This document shows positions 1 to 8,620 of a stretch of DNA of 37,796 bases, one piece after another. Every line of letters starts with the position of its first letter. Position 1 is the stretch's first letter. The position numbers were made by a program, and so were the translations under genes. The stretch is from Pedobacter sp. ASV17 (GTDB lineage: Bacteria; Bacteroidota; Bacteroidia; Sphingobacteriales; Sphingobacteriaceae), in assembly GCF_016429065.1 (NCBI RefSeq), contig NZ_JAELTX010000048.1:1-37796 (forward strand). Direction: 5' to 3'. The notes below the pieces were generated by a model that ran no database searches, was not told where the DNA came from, and was given only the letters and a program-made list of their open reading frames with translations.

Positions 1-312
1 GTGGATTTCTAAGATTTTGGTTACCGCCAAAGGATTGTTAAAGTTGTATTCCTTTTTGTAAACGGTTTCGCCACTGATCAGCTTTTTAATATCCATCAGG
101 AATTGCTGGTCATCAATAGTGCTGGGAAGATCAAAGTTATAAAGTTTGTTTTCCTCTTGGGTCATTTCGCCAGCTGGGATGTAATAATCATCCTGTGATA
201 CCAGCGTTACTTCATCATTTTTAAAATGGTGTAAAAAAGTGTGCAGGAAAAAAGTTTTACCCGAGCCGCTGCCACCAGCTATGCCAATAATTACAGGCTT
301 TTTAATTTTCAT
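1..312 (-). CDS. udk: Uridine kinase, N-terminal part (cut by window edge)
   Basis: The reading frame starts at ATG 312-310 and runs off the left edge, giving 104 residues. Residues 6-20 read PVIIGIAGGSGSGKT, the P-loop of uridine kinase / phosphoribulokinase-type enzymes, followed by a DDYY motif near residue 41 that fits the nucleoside-binding region of uridine kinase. The enzyme phosphorylates uridine and cytidine to UMP and CMP in cytosolic pyrimidine salvage. Its start overlaps the last 11 bases of the upstream LysM gene, so the two are probably cotranscribed and translationally coupled. The C-terminal half cannot be seen; panthothenate kinase or another P-loop kinase is less likely given the GGSGSGKT and DDYY pair. 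Confidence 0.88.
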   Translation of the reverse strand, partial: MKIKKPVIIGIAGGSGSGKTFFLHTFLHHFKNDEVTLVSQDDYYIPAGEMTQEENKLYNFDLPSTIDDQQFLMDIKKLISGETVYKKEYNFNNPLAVTKILEIH

Positions 313-1654
313 TCTCTTTAGGGCCGTATGTTAAAGTACAGAAAAAACGTTTATCTAATGCGCCAACTGCATCGGCAACCGCCTTGGTCATTACAATAAT
401 GACATCCTTAGTGGTTTCATTTTCAGTGAATTTGCCTACTACCTTTGCAAAGGTTGAACGGTTGGTCATTGGATTAGTGATTTGAATAATAGTGCCTACA
501 GGGGCAGTTCTGTGCAAAATTAACATTTTATTGGGATCTAGATCATTGTCGGTGATCCAAACTCCAGTACCTTTCTCTTCAATCCTGTTCAGACCGTAGG
601 TGGCCGCTGGTCGTTTCAGATTTGGGTTTTTAAGTGTACCACTACCTTCCGCAGGTTCATCATCGGCGTCGTTATTGTTAGCCACAGCTACCGTAGACGC
701 AGGTTTTTCGCCTTTAATAATCAGTTTTTGGCCTACCGTTAGATCGTTAGACGTTAAATTATTGAATGTTTTTAACTGGTAGGTAGTAAGTTGGTATTTT
801 TGGGCAATAGAATAAATCGTTTCGTTTGCGGCTACCACGTGTTCAAAAGTAGGATCTGTTTTGCTAGGAGCAGGATTGCTGACTGCCGCTGCTGGTTTGT
901 TTTCTACTGGCTTGCTCTCTACAGGTTTACTTTCAACAGGTTTGTTGGCCACTATAGGCGCTTCATTTTGAGCTGCTGCACCCTTGGCAGGAATTTTTAA
1001 TACTTGGCCAATTTGAAGGTTGTTTGAGTTTAACCCATTCAGCTCTTTGATTTCTTCTACCGTCACCTCATACTGTTTCGCAATAACGCCCAAATATTCT
1101 TTAGGTTTTACAGTATGCTCGGTTACTCCTGTAGTAATAGGGACTGTTTTAGTTTCTTGAGGCTGATTACTGGTTTGTGGAATAGCATTATTGGTAGTTA
1201 AGGGGTTGGTTTTATTAAAAGGAACCCTTAAAACCTGGCCAACTTGTAAATTGTTACCACTTAAATTGTTGATTTTTTTAATATCGGCAATAGTGGTAGC
1301 AAATCTCTCGGCAATTAAATTCAAATTGTCTTTAGCCACTACCGTGTAATCGAAAAAACTATTGGAGGTAATTGTTGGTACGCTAGCCGTCGTTTTTTGA
1401 TTGAAAGGGATTTCGGTAGGCACCTTAACAATGGAGCCAATTTGAAGGGCCGCATTATTATTGTACGCCTGAACGTCTTTTACATTGACGTTGTATCTTC
1501 TTGAAATAGAGTAGTAACTTTCTTTTGGATCTACCTTGTGGATGATCAATTTTTTGCCATTATTGTTCTCTACACCTATAGAATCAAGCGGCTTACTGGC
1601 AAAAGCAGCAGCTGAACTTAGCAGCGTGCAGATTAAAATATATCTCTTAAGCAT
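302..1654 (-). CDS. Secreted LysM protein with RlpA-like double-psi beta-barrel C-terminus
   Basis: 450 residues. Residues 1-19 are a signal peptide ending AAAFA. Four LysM domains lie at about 37-79, 103-145, 180-222 and 272-314, each with the NNL.(V/I)GQ.L.(V/I)P ending that binds peptidoglycan or chitin-like glycans. A KPVESKPVE-type Pro/Lys/Glu linker sits at 238-254. Residues 352-445 resemble the RlpA double-psi beta-barrel: HRTAPVGT at 381-388, an ITNPMTNRS strand, then VMTKAVADAVGAL. The DRGP segment that carries the catalytic Asp of lytic RlpA is replaced by GKFTE (408-412), so this domain probably binds rather than cleaves. Likely a periplasmic or envelope cell-wall protein. The gene is upstream of, and overlaps, udk. 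Confidence 0.85.
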   Translation of the reverse strand: MLKRYILICTLLSSAAAFASKPLDSIGVENNNGKKLIIHKVDPKESYYSISRRYNVNVKDVQAYNNNAALQIGSIVKVPTEIPFNQKTTASVPTITSNSFFDYTVVAKDNLNLIAERFATTIADIKKINNLSGNNLQVGQVLRVPFNKTNPLTTNNAIPQTSNQPQETKTVPITTGVTEHTVKPKEYLGVIAKQYEVTVEEIKELNGLNSNNLQIGQVLKIPAKGAAAQNEAPIVANKPVESKPVESKPVENKPAAAVSNPAPSKTDPTFEHVVAANETIYSIAQKYQLTTYQLKTFNNLTSNDLTVGQKLIIKGEKPASTVAVANNNDADDEPAEGSGTLKNPNLKRPAATYGLNRIEEKGTGVWITDNDLDPNKMLILHRTAPVGTIIQITNPMTNRSTFAKVVGKFTENETTKDVIIVMTKAVADAVGALDKRFFCTLTYGPKENEN

Positions 1655-1780
1655 CTATATTTTTAATTTTTGGAGGTACAATTATACGAATAATATATAG
1701 GATCACTAACAATGTAACTAAACGGTAACATTTTGTATTCTATTGTATGAAATTGTAACGAAATCAAAACTTATTCCTTT

Positions 1781-1788
1781 TAGTTTTG
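1781..1788 (+). promoter_or_regulatory. Putative -7 box of dps
   Basis: TAGTTTTG matches the Bacteroidota -7 consensus TAnnTTTG exactly and lies 32 bases before the dps ATG, predicting a leader of roughly 25 nt. No TTTG -33 element is seen at the usual 19-21 base spacing, so this is a one-element prediction. Confidence 0.4.
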
Positions 1789-1820
1789 TTAATTTTATAC
1801 TATCAAAAAACACCGATATT

Positions 1821-2300
1821 ATGTCAGCAAAAGAAATAAATCTTACAGAGAAACAAGTTAAACCAGTGGTAGATATGCTTAATGATTATTTGGCAAACTA
1901 TCATATTCACTATCAAAAATTAAGAGGTTGCCATTGGAACATTAAAGGTCAAAACTTCTTTACGCTTCACCTTAAATTTGAAGAACTGTACACTAACGCT
2001 CAGCTTACTATAGATGAAATTGCTGAACGTGTACTGACTTTGGGAAAAGCACCTCACAGTCGTTTTTCAGATTATATCAAGGAATCAGGTATTAAGGAAA
2101 TTGATACCATTGGTATGGCTGATACTGCGATGGTGGAAGCTATTTTAGACGATATGACCAAGCTTATTGAGCTGGAGCGCGAATTATTGGAGGCAACCGA
2201 TAAAGCGAGCGATGATGGTTCAAATGACATGGTGAATCGTTTTATGCAGTTTAAAGAAAAAACCATTTGGATGTTACGTTCATTCTTGGGGAAGAAATAG
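1821..2300 (+). CDS. dps: Dps-family DNA-protecting ferritin
   Basis: A 159-residue mini-ferritin that oxidises and stores iron and shields DNA in starvation or oxidative stress, as a dodecamer. The intersubunit ferroxidase ligands are all present with family spacing: H38, H50, E54, D65 and E69 (the usual third ligand is Asp). H38-W39 is the start of the Dps signature and DEIAER at 65-70 its end. The frame is open upstream to a TTG at 1743, but the extra 26 residues are not Dps-like and the ATG at 1821 gives the normal family length, so I use 1821. A -7 box lies at 1781. The gene is monocistronic and followed by three hairpin repeats. Confidence 0.93.
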   Translation: MSAKEINLTEKQVKPVVDMLNDYLANYHIHYQKLRGCHWNIKGQNFFTLHLKFEELYTNAQLTIDEIAERVLTLGKAPHSRFSDYIKESGIKEIDTIGMADTAMVEAILDDMTKLIELERELLEATDKASDDGSNDMVNRFMQFKEKTIWMLRSFLGKK

Positions 2301-2302
2301 TT

Positions 2303-2662
2303 TTTAATTAGCGAATTGGTTAATGTGATGATTAGCTAATTTGTAGGAGCCACGGATGCACGGATTTAGAAAATTATTTGTGTATCTGTGGCTTTTCTTT
2401 TTACAGCAGATGTTTTTTTATGTCTAATAATTAGGTTTAATTAGTGAATTGGTTAATGTGATGATTAGCTAATTTGTAGGAGCCACAGATGCACAGATAG
2501 AAACTATTGGTGTATCTGTGGCTTTTCTTTTTACAGCAGATGTTTTTTTATGTCTAATAATTAGGTTTAATTAGTGAATTGGTTAATGTGATGATTAGCT
2601 AATTTGTAGGAGCCACAGATGCACAGATTTAGAAAATTATTTGTGTATCTGTGGCTTTTTTT
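2303..2662. repeat. Three tandem ~130-bp units, each with a long terminator-like hairpin
   Basis: This fills the 436-bp gap between dps and the ubiD-like gene. Units start near 2313, 2446 and 2576 (periods 133 and 130; the third is cut after its hairpin). Each has an AT-rich part with GAATTGGTTAATGTGATG, then a stem of about 18 bp: AGCCACAGAT (2348, 2481, 2611) pairs with ATCTGTGGCT (2384, 2514, 2647), followed by a T-run. In the first unit AGCCACGGAT keeps pairing through a G-T wobble. The hairpins can terminate dps transcripts. No coding potential was seen. Confidence 0.9.
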
Positions 2663-2724
2663 ATCATCCCATTATCACATCATCATATTCTCTCATTATC
2701 ACATCCTCCCATTATCAAATTTTT

Positions 2725-2732
2725 TATCTTTG
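2725..2732 (+). promoter_or_regulatory. -7 box immediately before the ubiD-like gene
   Basis: TATCTTTG is an exact TAnnTTTG match ending only 4 bases before the ATG at 2737, so transcription would begin at or next to the start codon (leaderless or nearly so). No clear -33 element is present. Confidence 0.5.
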
Positions 2733-2736
2733 AGCC

Positions 2737-4563
2737 ATGGGATATAAAAGCTTGGCTGAATGCGTTGCCGATTTGGAAAAACATGGCCATCTGATTAGAA
2801 TTAAGGAAGAAGTAGATCCATATTTAGAAATGGCTGATATACACCTCCGAGTGTATGAAAAGCAAGGCCCAGCATTATTGTTCGAGAAAGTTAAAGGCAG
2901 TCCATTTAAGGCGGTTTCAAACCTGTTTGGCACGCTAGAGCGCTCTAAGTTTATGTTTAGAGACTCGCTTCCTAAAGTGCAACAATTGGTCGAGCTGCGT
3001 TCAGACCCGATGAAGGCTCTTAAAAATCCGTTTAAGTTTTTAGGTGCTGGTTTAACTGCTTTATCAGCTTTGCCTTTAAAACAATCCCTGTTTAAACAAA
3101 CTTTTCAGAAAACGACCATTTCTGCATTGCCTCAAATTGTGAATTGGCCAATGGACGGCGGCCCTTTTATTACCATGCCGCAAGTGTTTACCGAAGATAT
3201 TGATAAACCTGGGGTGATGAGTAGCAACTTGGGGATGTATCGTATCCAGTTGGCAGGCAACGATTATATTCAGGACAAAGAGATTGGCCTGCATTATCAA
3301 ATCCACAGAGGGATTGGGGTGCACCAAACCAAGGCAAATGCTAAAGGACAGCCGCTTAAAGTGAGCATTTTTGTAGGTGGTCCACCATCACATCCGTTGG
3401 CAGCGGTAATGCCATTGCCCGAAGGACTTTCGGAGATGACTTTTGCAGGAGCTTTAGGTAACAGACGCTTTAGGTATTTTAGGGATGAGGAAGGTTTTGT
3501 GATTTCTGCCGATGCCGATTTTGTGATTACAGGTACCGTTTATCCACATGAAAATAAACCAGAAGGACCATTTGGCGACCATTTGGGCTATTATAGCTTA
3601 GTACATCCATTTCCTTTAATGAAAGTGCATAACGTATATCATAAAAAAGATGCACTTTGGTCGTTTACGGTAGTGGGCAGACCACCTCAAGAAGACACCA
3701 GTTTTGGCACATTGATTCACGAAATATCGGGTTCGGCTATTCCACAAGAAATACATGGTTTAAAAGAGGTGAATGCAGTAGATGCTGCAGGAGTACACCC
3801 GCTTTTATTTGCCATAGGCAGTGAGCGTTATACGCCATATCTTAAAGAAAGAAAGCCGCAGGAGATTTTAACCATCAGTAATCATATTTTGGGTAAAAAC
3901 CAATTGAGTTTAGCTAAGTACCTGTTGATTGCGGCAAGGGAGGATGATGAAGCGTTAACCACACATCACCTAGATGAATTCTTGAAGCACGTGCTAGAAA
4001 GGATTGACCTGACACGAGATATCCATTTTCATACGAATACCACTATTGATACTTTGGATTATTCGGGCGATGGACTTAACTCGGGGTCTAAAGTGGTTTT
4101 TGCGGCAGCAGGAGAAAAGAAACGAGAACTTTTAAGCAGTTTACCTGTCGACTTTAACTTGGCTGAAAATCATTGTTTGGCAATTCCAGGGGTGTTGACG
4201 GTTCAATTGCCAGCATATACAAGTCAGCAACAAGCTAAAAAAGATATTGCTTCCCTTAAAGAAAGGCTGAAAGTAAACGAGCTTTCACAATTGCCATTGA
4301 TTGTGGTGTGTGATGATGCAAGCTTTACTGCCGAAAACATTAATAATTTGGTTTGGGTAACTTTTACCAGAAGTAACCCTGCTGCAGATATAGAAGGTGT
4401 GGATGACTTTACGGAAAATAAGCATTGGGGCTGTAGAGGGCCATTAATTATAGATGCCCGTAAGAAACCTCATCATGCACCTGAACTCATTAAAGATAAA
4501 GCCGTAGCGCAAAGAGTGGATAGGATGGGAGAGCAAGGTGGTTCTTTATACGGGATTATATAA
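2737..4563 (+). CDS. UbiD-family prenylated-FMN decarboxylase (menaquinone-type, long form)
   Basis: 608 residues, longer than E. coli UbiD (about 490) and close to the long UbiD forms annotated as menaquinone-biosynthesis decarboxylases. GMYR at 166-169 supplies the conserved Arg (R169), and EGPFGDHLGYY begins with E276 and has D281, matching the Arg-Glu-Glu/Asp catalytic network of prFMN-dependent decarboxylases. Residues 222-226 read VGGPP, part of the cofactor-binding core. The family removes a carboxylate from aromatic or alpha,beta-unsaturated acids and needs prFMN made by a UbiX-type enzyme, which is not in this window. The substrate is not determined by sequence; a quinone precursor is the most likely one. 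Single-gene transcription unit with a terminator at 4568. Confidence 0.85.
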   Translation: MGYKSLAECVADLEKHGHLIRIKEEVDPYLEMADIHLRVYEKQGPALLFEKVKGSPFKAVSNLFGTLERSKFMFRDSLPKVQQLVELRSDPMKALKNPFKFLGAGLTALSALPLKQSLFKQTFQKTTISALPQIVNWPMDGGPFITMPQVFTEDIDKPGVMSSNLGMYRIQLAGNDYIQDKEIGLHYQIHRGIGVHQTKANAKGQPLKVSIFVGGPPSHPLAAVMPLPEGLSEMTFAGALGNRRFRYFRDEEGFVISADADFVITGTVYPHENKPEGPFGDHLGYYSLVHPFPLMKVHNVYHKKDALWSFTVVGRPPQEDTSFGTLIHEISGSAIPQEIHGLKEVNAVDAAGVHPLLFAIGSERYTPYLKERKPQEILTISNHILGKNQLSLAKYLLIAAREDDEALTTHHLDEFLKHVLERIDLTRDIHFHTNTTIDTLDYSGDGLNSGSKVVFAAAGEKKRELLSSLPVDFNLAENHCLAIPGVLTVQLPAYTSQQQAKKDIASLKERLKVNELSQLPLIVVCDDASFTAENINNLVWVTFTRSNPAADIEGVDDFTENKHWGCRGPLIIDARKKPHHAPELIKDKAVAQRVDRMGEQGGSLYGII

Positions 4564-4564
4564 A

Positions 4565-4605
4565 ACAAAAAAAACCGACGAGTAATTCATCGGTTTTTTT
4601 GTTTT
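4565..4605. terminator. Bidirectional intrinsic terminator
   Basis: ACCGACGA and TCATCGGT form a stem with one mismatch and a GTAAT loop, with A-run on the left and T-run on the right. It lies between the convergent ubiD-like gene (ends 4563) and the FadL-like gene (ends 4620), so it can serve both. Confidence 0.85.
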
Positions 4606-4619
4606 ATGTCTTTCGAAGT

Positions 4620-5993
4620 TTAAAATCTCACCCCAAAAGTTAAGAACACGTTGTTTTTGTTGTTTTTTGCTTGCGCAACAGGTTCGTTAAAATCTTGTAA
4701 TAAATAAGGACTAAAAGTCGAATTGGTTTCTACACGTTGATAAGCAACATCGATAGAATAGTTTTTGTTTCTATAGCCAATACCTCCAGAGTAGAATTTA
4801 CTTTGGAATTGGTTTTTGCTATCATCTTTATAAGCGGTTCCATTGATGCCGTATCCGCCTCTTAAGCTTACTAAATCAGTTACTTTTACCTCAGCACCTA
4901 CACGATAGTTCACTGCGCTTTTATAAAGCGATTTAACATCGTTATTGGCATTATTGATTTCGCCAATACCTACACCATCTACACTAGAAAAACGCATGCT
5001 CGAATAATCGATAAAGTCAACATCAGCAGAAATTAAAGCTCTGCCACCAATCACATAACTTGCGCCAAGTGAACCTTTAAATGGTGTACGTAAATTATAG
5101 CTAAAGTCGTAAATCTCTTCATTAAGCACTTGTTTATCTGAACTGCTTCCAGCACTACGGTCATCAATATTGAACCAAGTTGGGGTTTGTAAGTTCATCC
5201 CGATCCTGAATTCGCTCACAGGTCTGAAAATTACGCCAATTCTACCATTTACACCCGAACCTTTAACTTCTTGGTTTTGATAGTAATCAACCGCGTATGT
5301 GGTTGAATTTGCTAAATTTCCTTTCTCATAAAGATGAGAATCGTTATTCATGTTAATGCTTACTAAACCTAAGTTGGCTCCAATGTAAATTTGGTTGGAG
5401 ATGTTGATCGCTCCAGCAATGCTAAATTCAGAAACGGAACCCGAACGCAATACATTTACTTGTTGCGTATTGCCTAAGGTACCTGCATTTTCTTCGTAAA
5501 ACATGTTATAAACTGAACTGGTGTTGTTTGTTCCAGAGAAATTAGATTCTAATCCATAATCATTATTGCGATTGTAACCTAAACCAATAGAAGCACTGAT
5601 TACGCCAGTTTGGGTATCTTGTCCTTTTGATCTATAGGTAGGCATATGAAATACTACACCAATTTGATTTAAATTAACTTGACTTTTATTAGTAGAAGTA
5701 TTGTTGTTCAGGTAATCCGCTTTGATGTTGGTGCCGTTAAATTCTGGAGTAAGTACAAATTCAGAACGAGTGAATAAACCTAAGCCAGCAGGGTTGCCTC
5801 CTAAGGAGCTGATGTCGCCACCTACACCAATTTGTGCATTTCCCATGCCTTTAAAACGAGCTGAACTACCGTAGTTTGTTTGTGAAAACCTTAGTCCATC
5901 GCCCGCGTAAGTAGGCCAGTTAATAGGTTGTTGAGCATACGCATAGCCAGTGGTAGCTGCCGCTACCACTAACATTGATAATATCTTTTTCAT
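4620..5993 (-). CDS. OmpP1/FadL-like outer-membrane beta-barrel protein
   Basis: 457 residues. Signal peptide of about 20 residues ending AYAYA-type, then a mature start QQPINWP. The N-terminal segment around 44-75 has SARFKGMGNAQIG and GNPAGLGLF, the conserved start of Bacteroidota FadL-like barrels (often annotated hemin receptor or OmpP1/FadL/TodX). Alternating hydrophobic strands follow and the protein ends in ...FGVRF with the terminal Phe favoured for BAM-mediated insertion. The family moves hydrophobic substrates across the outer membrane; the substrate here is unknown. It lies 32 bp downstream of the lipoprotein gene, so the two are probably one operon. Confidence 0.8.
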   Translation of the reverse strand: MKKILSMLVVAAATTGYAYAQQPINWPTYAGDGLRFSQTNYGSSARFKGMGNAQIGVGGDISSLGGNPAGLGLFTRSEFVLTPEFNGTNIKADYLNNNTSTNKSQVNLNQIGVVFHMPTYRSKGQDTQTGVISASIGLGYNRNNDYGLESNFSGTNNTSSVYNMFYEENAGTLGNTQQVNVLRSGSVSEFSIAGAINISNQIYIGANLGLVSINMNNDSHLYEKGNLANSTTYAVDYYQNQEVKGSGVNGRIGVIFRPVSEFRIGMNLQTPTWFNIDDRSAGSSSDKQVLNEEIYDFSYNLRTPFKGSLGASYVIGGRALISADVDFIDYSSMRFSSVDGVGIGEINNANNDVKSLYKSAVNYRVGAEVKVTDLVSLRGGYGINGTAYKDDSKNQFQSKFYSGGIGYRNKNYSIDVAYQRVETNSTFSPYLLQDFNEPVAQAKNNKNNVFLTFGVRF

Positions 5994-6025
5994 TTGAATT
6001 GCGATAAATAATTTAGAAAATAAAC

Positions 6026-6934
6026 CTAACCTCTGCCTCCGCCACGTGTTGGACGACTACCTCCGCTGCTGCTTCCGCTACTGCCGCTGCTTCCGCTACC
6101 ACTACTTGAAGGAGGTGGCGTTGGTCTTGAAGGAGGGGTGTAACTTTCTCTTTGAGGAGGTGAAGAAGGTCTGCCACCGTCACTTGTTCTGCTAGGTCTT
6201 CCTGAGTTACCACCTGAATTAGAAGTTCTATCTGGTCTAGATACCGTTCCGTTATTAGCAGGGTTGTAGCTTTGTGGTCTAGGTCTTCCTATACCATCAC
6301 CTATATTTCCTCTATCAGAGCCTACGTATCTTCCAGAAGAAGGTCTTGCTGTACTGCTTCCCATTCTAGACGGTCTTGGTCTGTAGTTTTCGTTTCTAAC
6401 GATAGTGGAGCCTCCCCAGCCGCCACCCCAGTAGCCACCGCCCCAATAACCGCCGCCCCAGCCGAAGCCTCCGCCAAACCAAGGGTTGTAGTAGGAGTAA
6501 GGACCCCAAGTGTTCCACGAGTAAGGACTGCCGTAATATCCCCAATAAGTGTAAGGATTATTCCAACGATTAAAACCCCATCCGTAGTTAAAGCCTAATG
6601 AGAAATCATAAGGATTATACCACGAATTGTAACCGTAAAAGTTGTAGTAATCATCAAAATAGATTCTGTTTGGGCTGCCATAGTAAAAACGGTCAATCCT
6701 CGACGCGTAATCCATGTCATAAGTTTGATCACTCGGTCGGTAATTAGGATCAGTACGTGAAGTATCTATTTGAGCCGTTTGTACTGGAGGTGAGTATTTG
6801 TAAACCCGAGCCTGCGCAGTAGTATTGTACACATCATCGGCACTGTTGTTTTGTGCCATCTTTTGTGTAGAGCATGACGCAACCAACAAGGCAGTTGCGG
6901 CAAGTGCACTGGTGAAAAAATGATTGACTCTCAT
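6026..6934 (-). CDS. Aromatic- and glycine-rich lipoprotein of unknown function
   Basis: 302 residues. The lipobox LVASC puts the lipidated Cys at 21, followed by STQK; no acidic surface-export signal follows it, so it may face the periplasm. Residues 80-175 are extraordinarily rich in Tyr, Trp, Phe, Gly and Asn (for example GGYWGGGYWGGGWGG at 161-175). Residues 180-302 are Ser/Pro/Arg/Gly-rich and low in complexity, ending SRPTRGGGRG. I recognise no domain. Similar lipoproteins with Y/W/G-rich middles occur in Sphingobacteriaceae without known function. It is the first gene of a likely operon with the FadL-like barrel. Overlapping frames here are shadows caused by the low-complexity DNA. Confidence 0.8.
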   Translation of the reverse strand: MRVNHFFTSALAATALLVASCSTQKMAQNNSADDVYNTTAQARVYKYSPPVQTAQIDTSRTDPNYRPSDQTYDMDYASRIDRFYYGSPNRIYFDDYYNFYGYNSWYNPYDFSLGFNYGWGFNRWNNPYTYWGYYGSPYSWNTWGPYSYYNPWFGGGFGWGGGYWGGGYWGGGWGGSTIVRNENYRPRPSRMGSSTARPSSGRYVGSDRGNIGDGIGRPRPQSYNPANNGTVSRPDRTSNSGGNSGRPSRTSDGGRPSSPPQRESYTPPSRPTPPPSSSGSGSSGSSGSSSGGSRPTRGGGRG

Positions 6935-6983
6935 TGTATTTAGTTTTATTTGTGTGCTAAATTAAATTGTGACTATAAATTTA

Positions 6984-6991
6984 TAGCTTTG
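6984..6991 (+). promoter_or_regulatory. Putative -7 box of proS
   Basis: TAGCTTTG matches TAnnTTTG exactly, 48 bases before the proS ATG. No -33 element at the standard spacing was found. Confidence 0.4.
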
Positions 6992-7039
6992 TAGCCATCA
7001 ATACAAGATATTTAACACAAAAAACGTTCCAAATAAGTT

Positions 7040-8512
7040 ATGAGCAAAGGTATTACGAGTAAAAGTGAAGATTATTCCCAGTGGTATAACGAAATTGTTA
7101 TAAAAGCCGACTTGGCAGAACATTCGTCAGTAAAGGGCTGTATGGTAATTAAGCCGTATGGTTACTCTATCTGGGAGAAGATGCAAGCGGTTTTAGACCA
7201 TAAATTTAAAGAAACAGGTCACTCAAACGCTTACTTCCCCTTGTTCATCCCCAAGTCTTATTTCTCTAAAGAAGCTGCCCACGTAGATGGCTTTGCTACA
7301 GAGTGTGCCGTTGTGACACATTACCGTTTAAAAAACGATGGTCAAGGCAACATCATTGTAGATGAAGAAGCGAAATTAGAAGAGGAACTGATCGTTCGCC
7401 CAACCTCGGAAACCATTATTTGGAATACCTATAAAGGATGGATCCAATCTTACCGTGATTTGCCTTTATTGATTAACCAATGGGCCAATGTAGTGCGTTG
7501 GGAAATGAGAACCCGTTTGTTCTTGCGTACCACAGAGTTTTTGTGGCAAGAAGGACATACCGCACATGCTACTGCTGAAGAAGCAATTGAAGAAACAGAG
7601 AAAATGTTGGATGTATATGCCGATTTCGCTGAAAATTGGATGGCTGTACCAGTAGTAAAGGGTAGAAAAACAGAAACTGAGCGTTTTGCTGGTGCTTTGG
7701 ATACTTACTGCATTGAAGCTTTAATGCAAGATGGTAAGGCCTTGCAGGCAGGAACTTCCCACTTCTTGGGTCAAAATTTTGCAAAAGCATTTGATGTTAA
7801 ATTTACCAACAAAGAAGGTAAACAAGATTATGTTTGGGCAAGCTCATGGGGCGTTTCAACCCGTTTAATGGGAGCCTTAATTATGGCGCATAGCGATGAC
7901 AGTGGTTTAGTACTTCCTCCAAAATTGGCACCAATTCAAGTGGTAATTGTACCTATTCATAAAGGTGATGAAGAACTTCAAAAAATATCAACATTTGTAG
8001 ACGAATTGCTTCCAAGATTAAGAGGTTTTGGAATTTCAGTGAAATATGATGATAGAGATAGCCAACGCCCTGGATTTAAATTCGCTGAATATGAATTGAA
8101 AGGTGTGCCTATTCGTTTAGCGATTGGTGCTAGAGATATGGAAAATGGTACCGTAGAGCTTGCTCGTAGAGATACCAAGGAGAAATTCACCGTACCTCAA
8201 GAAGGATTGGCAGAGTATGTTTTCCAAATGTTGGCACAAATTCAAGAAAACATCTTCAATAGAGCATTGAAATTCAGAGACGAACATATCACTGAAGCAA
8301 ATTCATACGAAGAGTTTAAAGAGCTGTTGGACACTAAAACAGGTTTTATTGCGGCGCATTGGGATGGTACTGCCGAAACAGAGAAACGCATTAAAGAAGA
8401 AACAAAAGCCACTATCAGATGTATTCCTTTAGACAATAAGTTGGAAGATGGCGTTTGTATCTTAACAGGCAATCCATCAAAACAACGCGTATTGTTTGCG
8501 AAAGCTTACTAG
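7040..8512 (+). CDS. proS: Prolyl-tRNA synthetase, archaeal/eukaryal (type 3) form
   Basis: 490 residues; charges tRNA-Pro with proline in the cytosol. Class II motifs are visible: RPTSETIIW (motif 2 region, the TXE proline-binding loop), [10 protein letters not shown], and [19 protein letters not shown] typical of this short form that lacks the editing insertion of E. coli ProS. An anticodon-binding domain follows (VVIVPIHKG near 300), then the extra C-terminal domain, ending in Tyr as is usual for type 3 enzymes. The length is normal. The gene is divergent from the lipoprotein operon. Confidence 0.96.
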   Translation: MSKGITSKSEDYSQWYNEIVIKADLAEHSSVKGCMVIKPYGYSIWEKMQAVLDHKFKETGHSNAYFPLFIPKSYFSKEAAHVDGFATECAVVTHYRLKNDGQGNIIVDEEAKLEEELIVRPTSETIIWNTYKGWIQSYRDLPLLINQWANVVRWEMRTRLFLRTTEFLWQEGHTAHATAEEAIEETEKMLDVYADFAENWMAVPVVKGRKTETERFAGALDTYCIEALMQDGKALQAGTSHFLGQNFAKAFDVKFTNKEGKQDYVWASSWGVSTRLMGALIMAHSDDSGLVLPPKLAPIQVVIVPIHKGDEELQKISTFVDELLPRLRGFGISVKYDDRDSQRPGFKFAEYELKGVPIRLAIGARDMENGTVELARRDTKEKFTVPQEGLAEYVFQMLAQIQENIFNRALKFRDEHITEANSYEEFKELLDTKTGFIAAHWDGTAETEKRIKEETKATIRCIPLDNKLEDGVCILTGNPSKQRVLFAKAY

Positions 8513-8521
8513 TACGCTATT

Positions 8522-8590
8522 CGTCATTGCGAGGTACGACGCAATCTTAAAGCATTAGATTTGTTTTTTGAGATTTTTTCGTACCTCGAT
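8522..8590. repeat. REP-like hairpin, GTCATTGCGAGG family
   Basis: CGAGGTACG (8530-8538) pairs with CGTACCTCG (8580-8588), and AATCT (8543) with AGATT (8571), around an AT-rich loop. The left arm GTCATTGCGAGGTACGACGC recurs with changes at 33079 and, degenerate and inverted, near 23433. It lies just after proS and may end its transcript. Confidence 0.75.
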
Positions 8591-8620
8591 GAAAGAAATA
8601 CATTACAACCAGAAACCACA

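Noticed and set aside
600..1000. Plus-strand open frames of 60 and 69 codons opposite the LysM gene
   Set aside because: They are antisense to a well-supported coding sequence, with no family resemblance or start signal.
1743..1820. Longer dps from TTG 1743
   Set aside because: The extra 26 residues are unlike Dps and overlap the predicted promoter; ATG 1821 gives the family length.
2303..2662. Possible CRISPR array because of regular repeats
   Set aside because: Units are about 130 bp and nearly identical throughout, without short repeats and unique spacers; no cas genes.
6013..6598. A 66-codon minus-strand frame of Ala/Glu/Val repeats and a 108-codon plus-strand frame
   Set aside because: Both are shadows of the low-complexity Ser/Gly/Arg codons of the lipoprotein gene.
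8561..8620. Upstream TTG start of the 231-residue protein
   Set aside because: The added residues would be translated from the REP-like hairpin.
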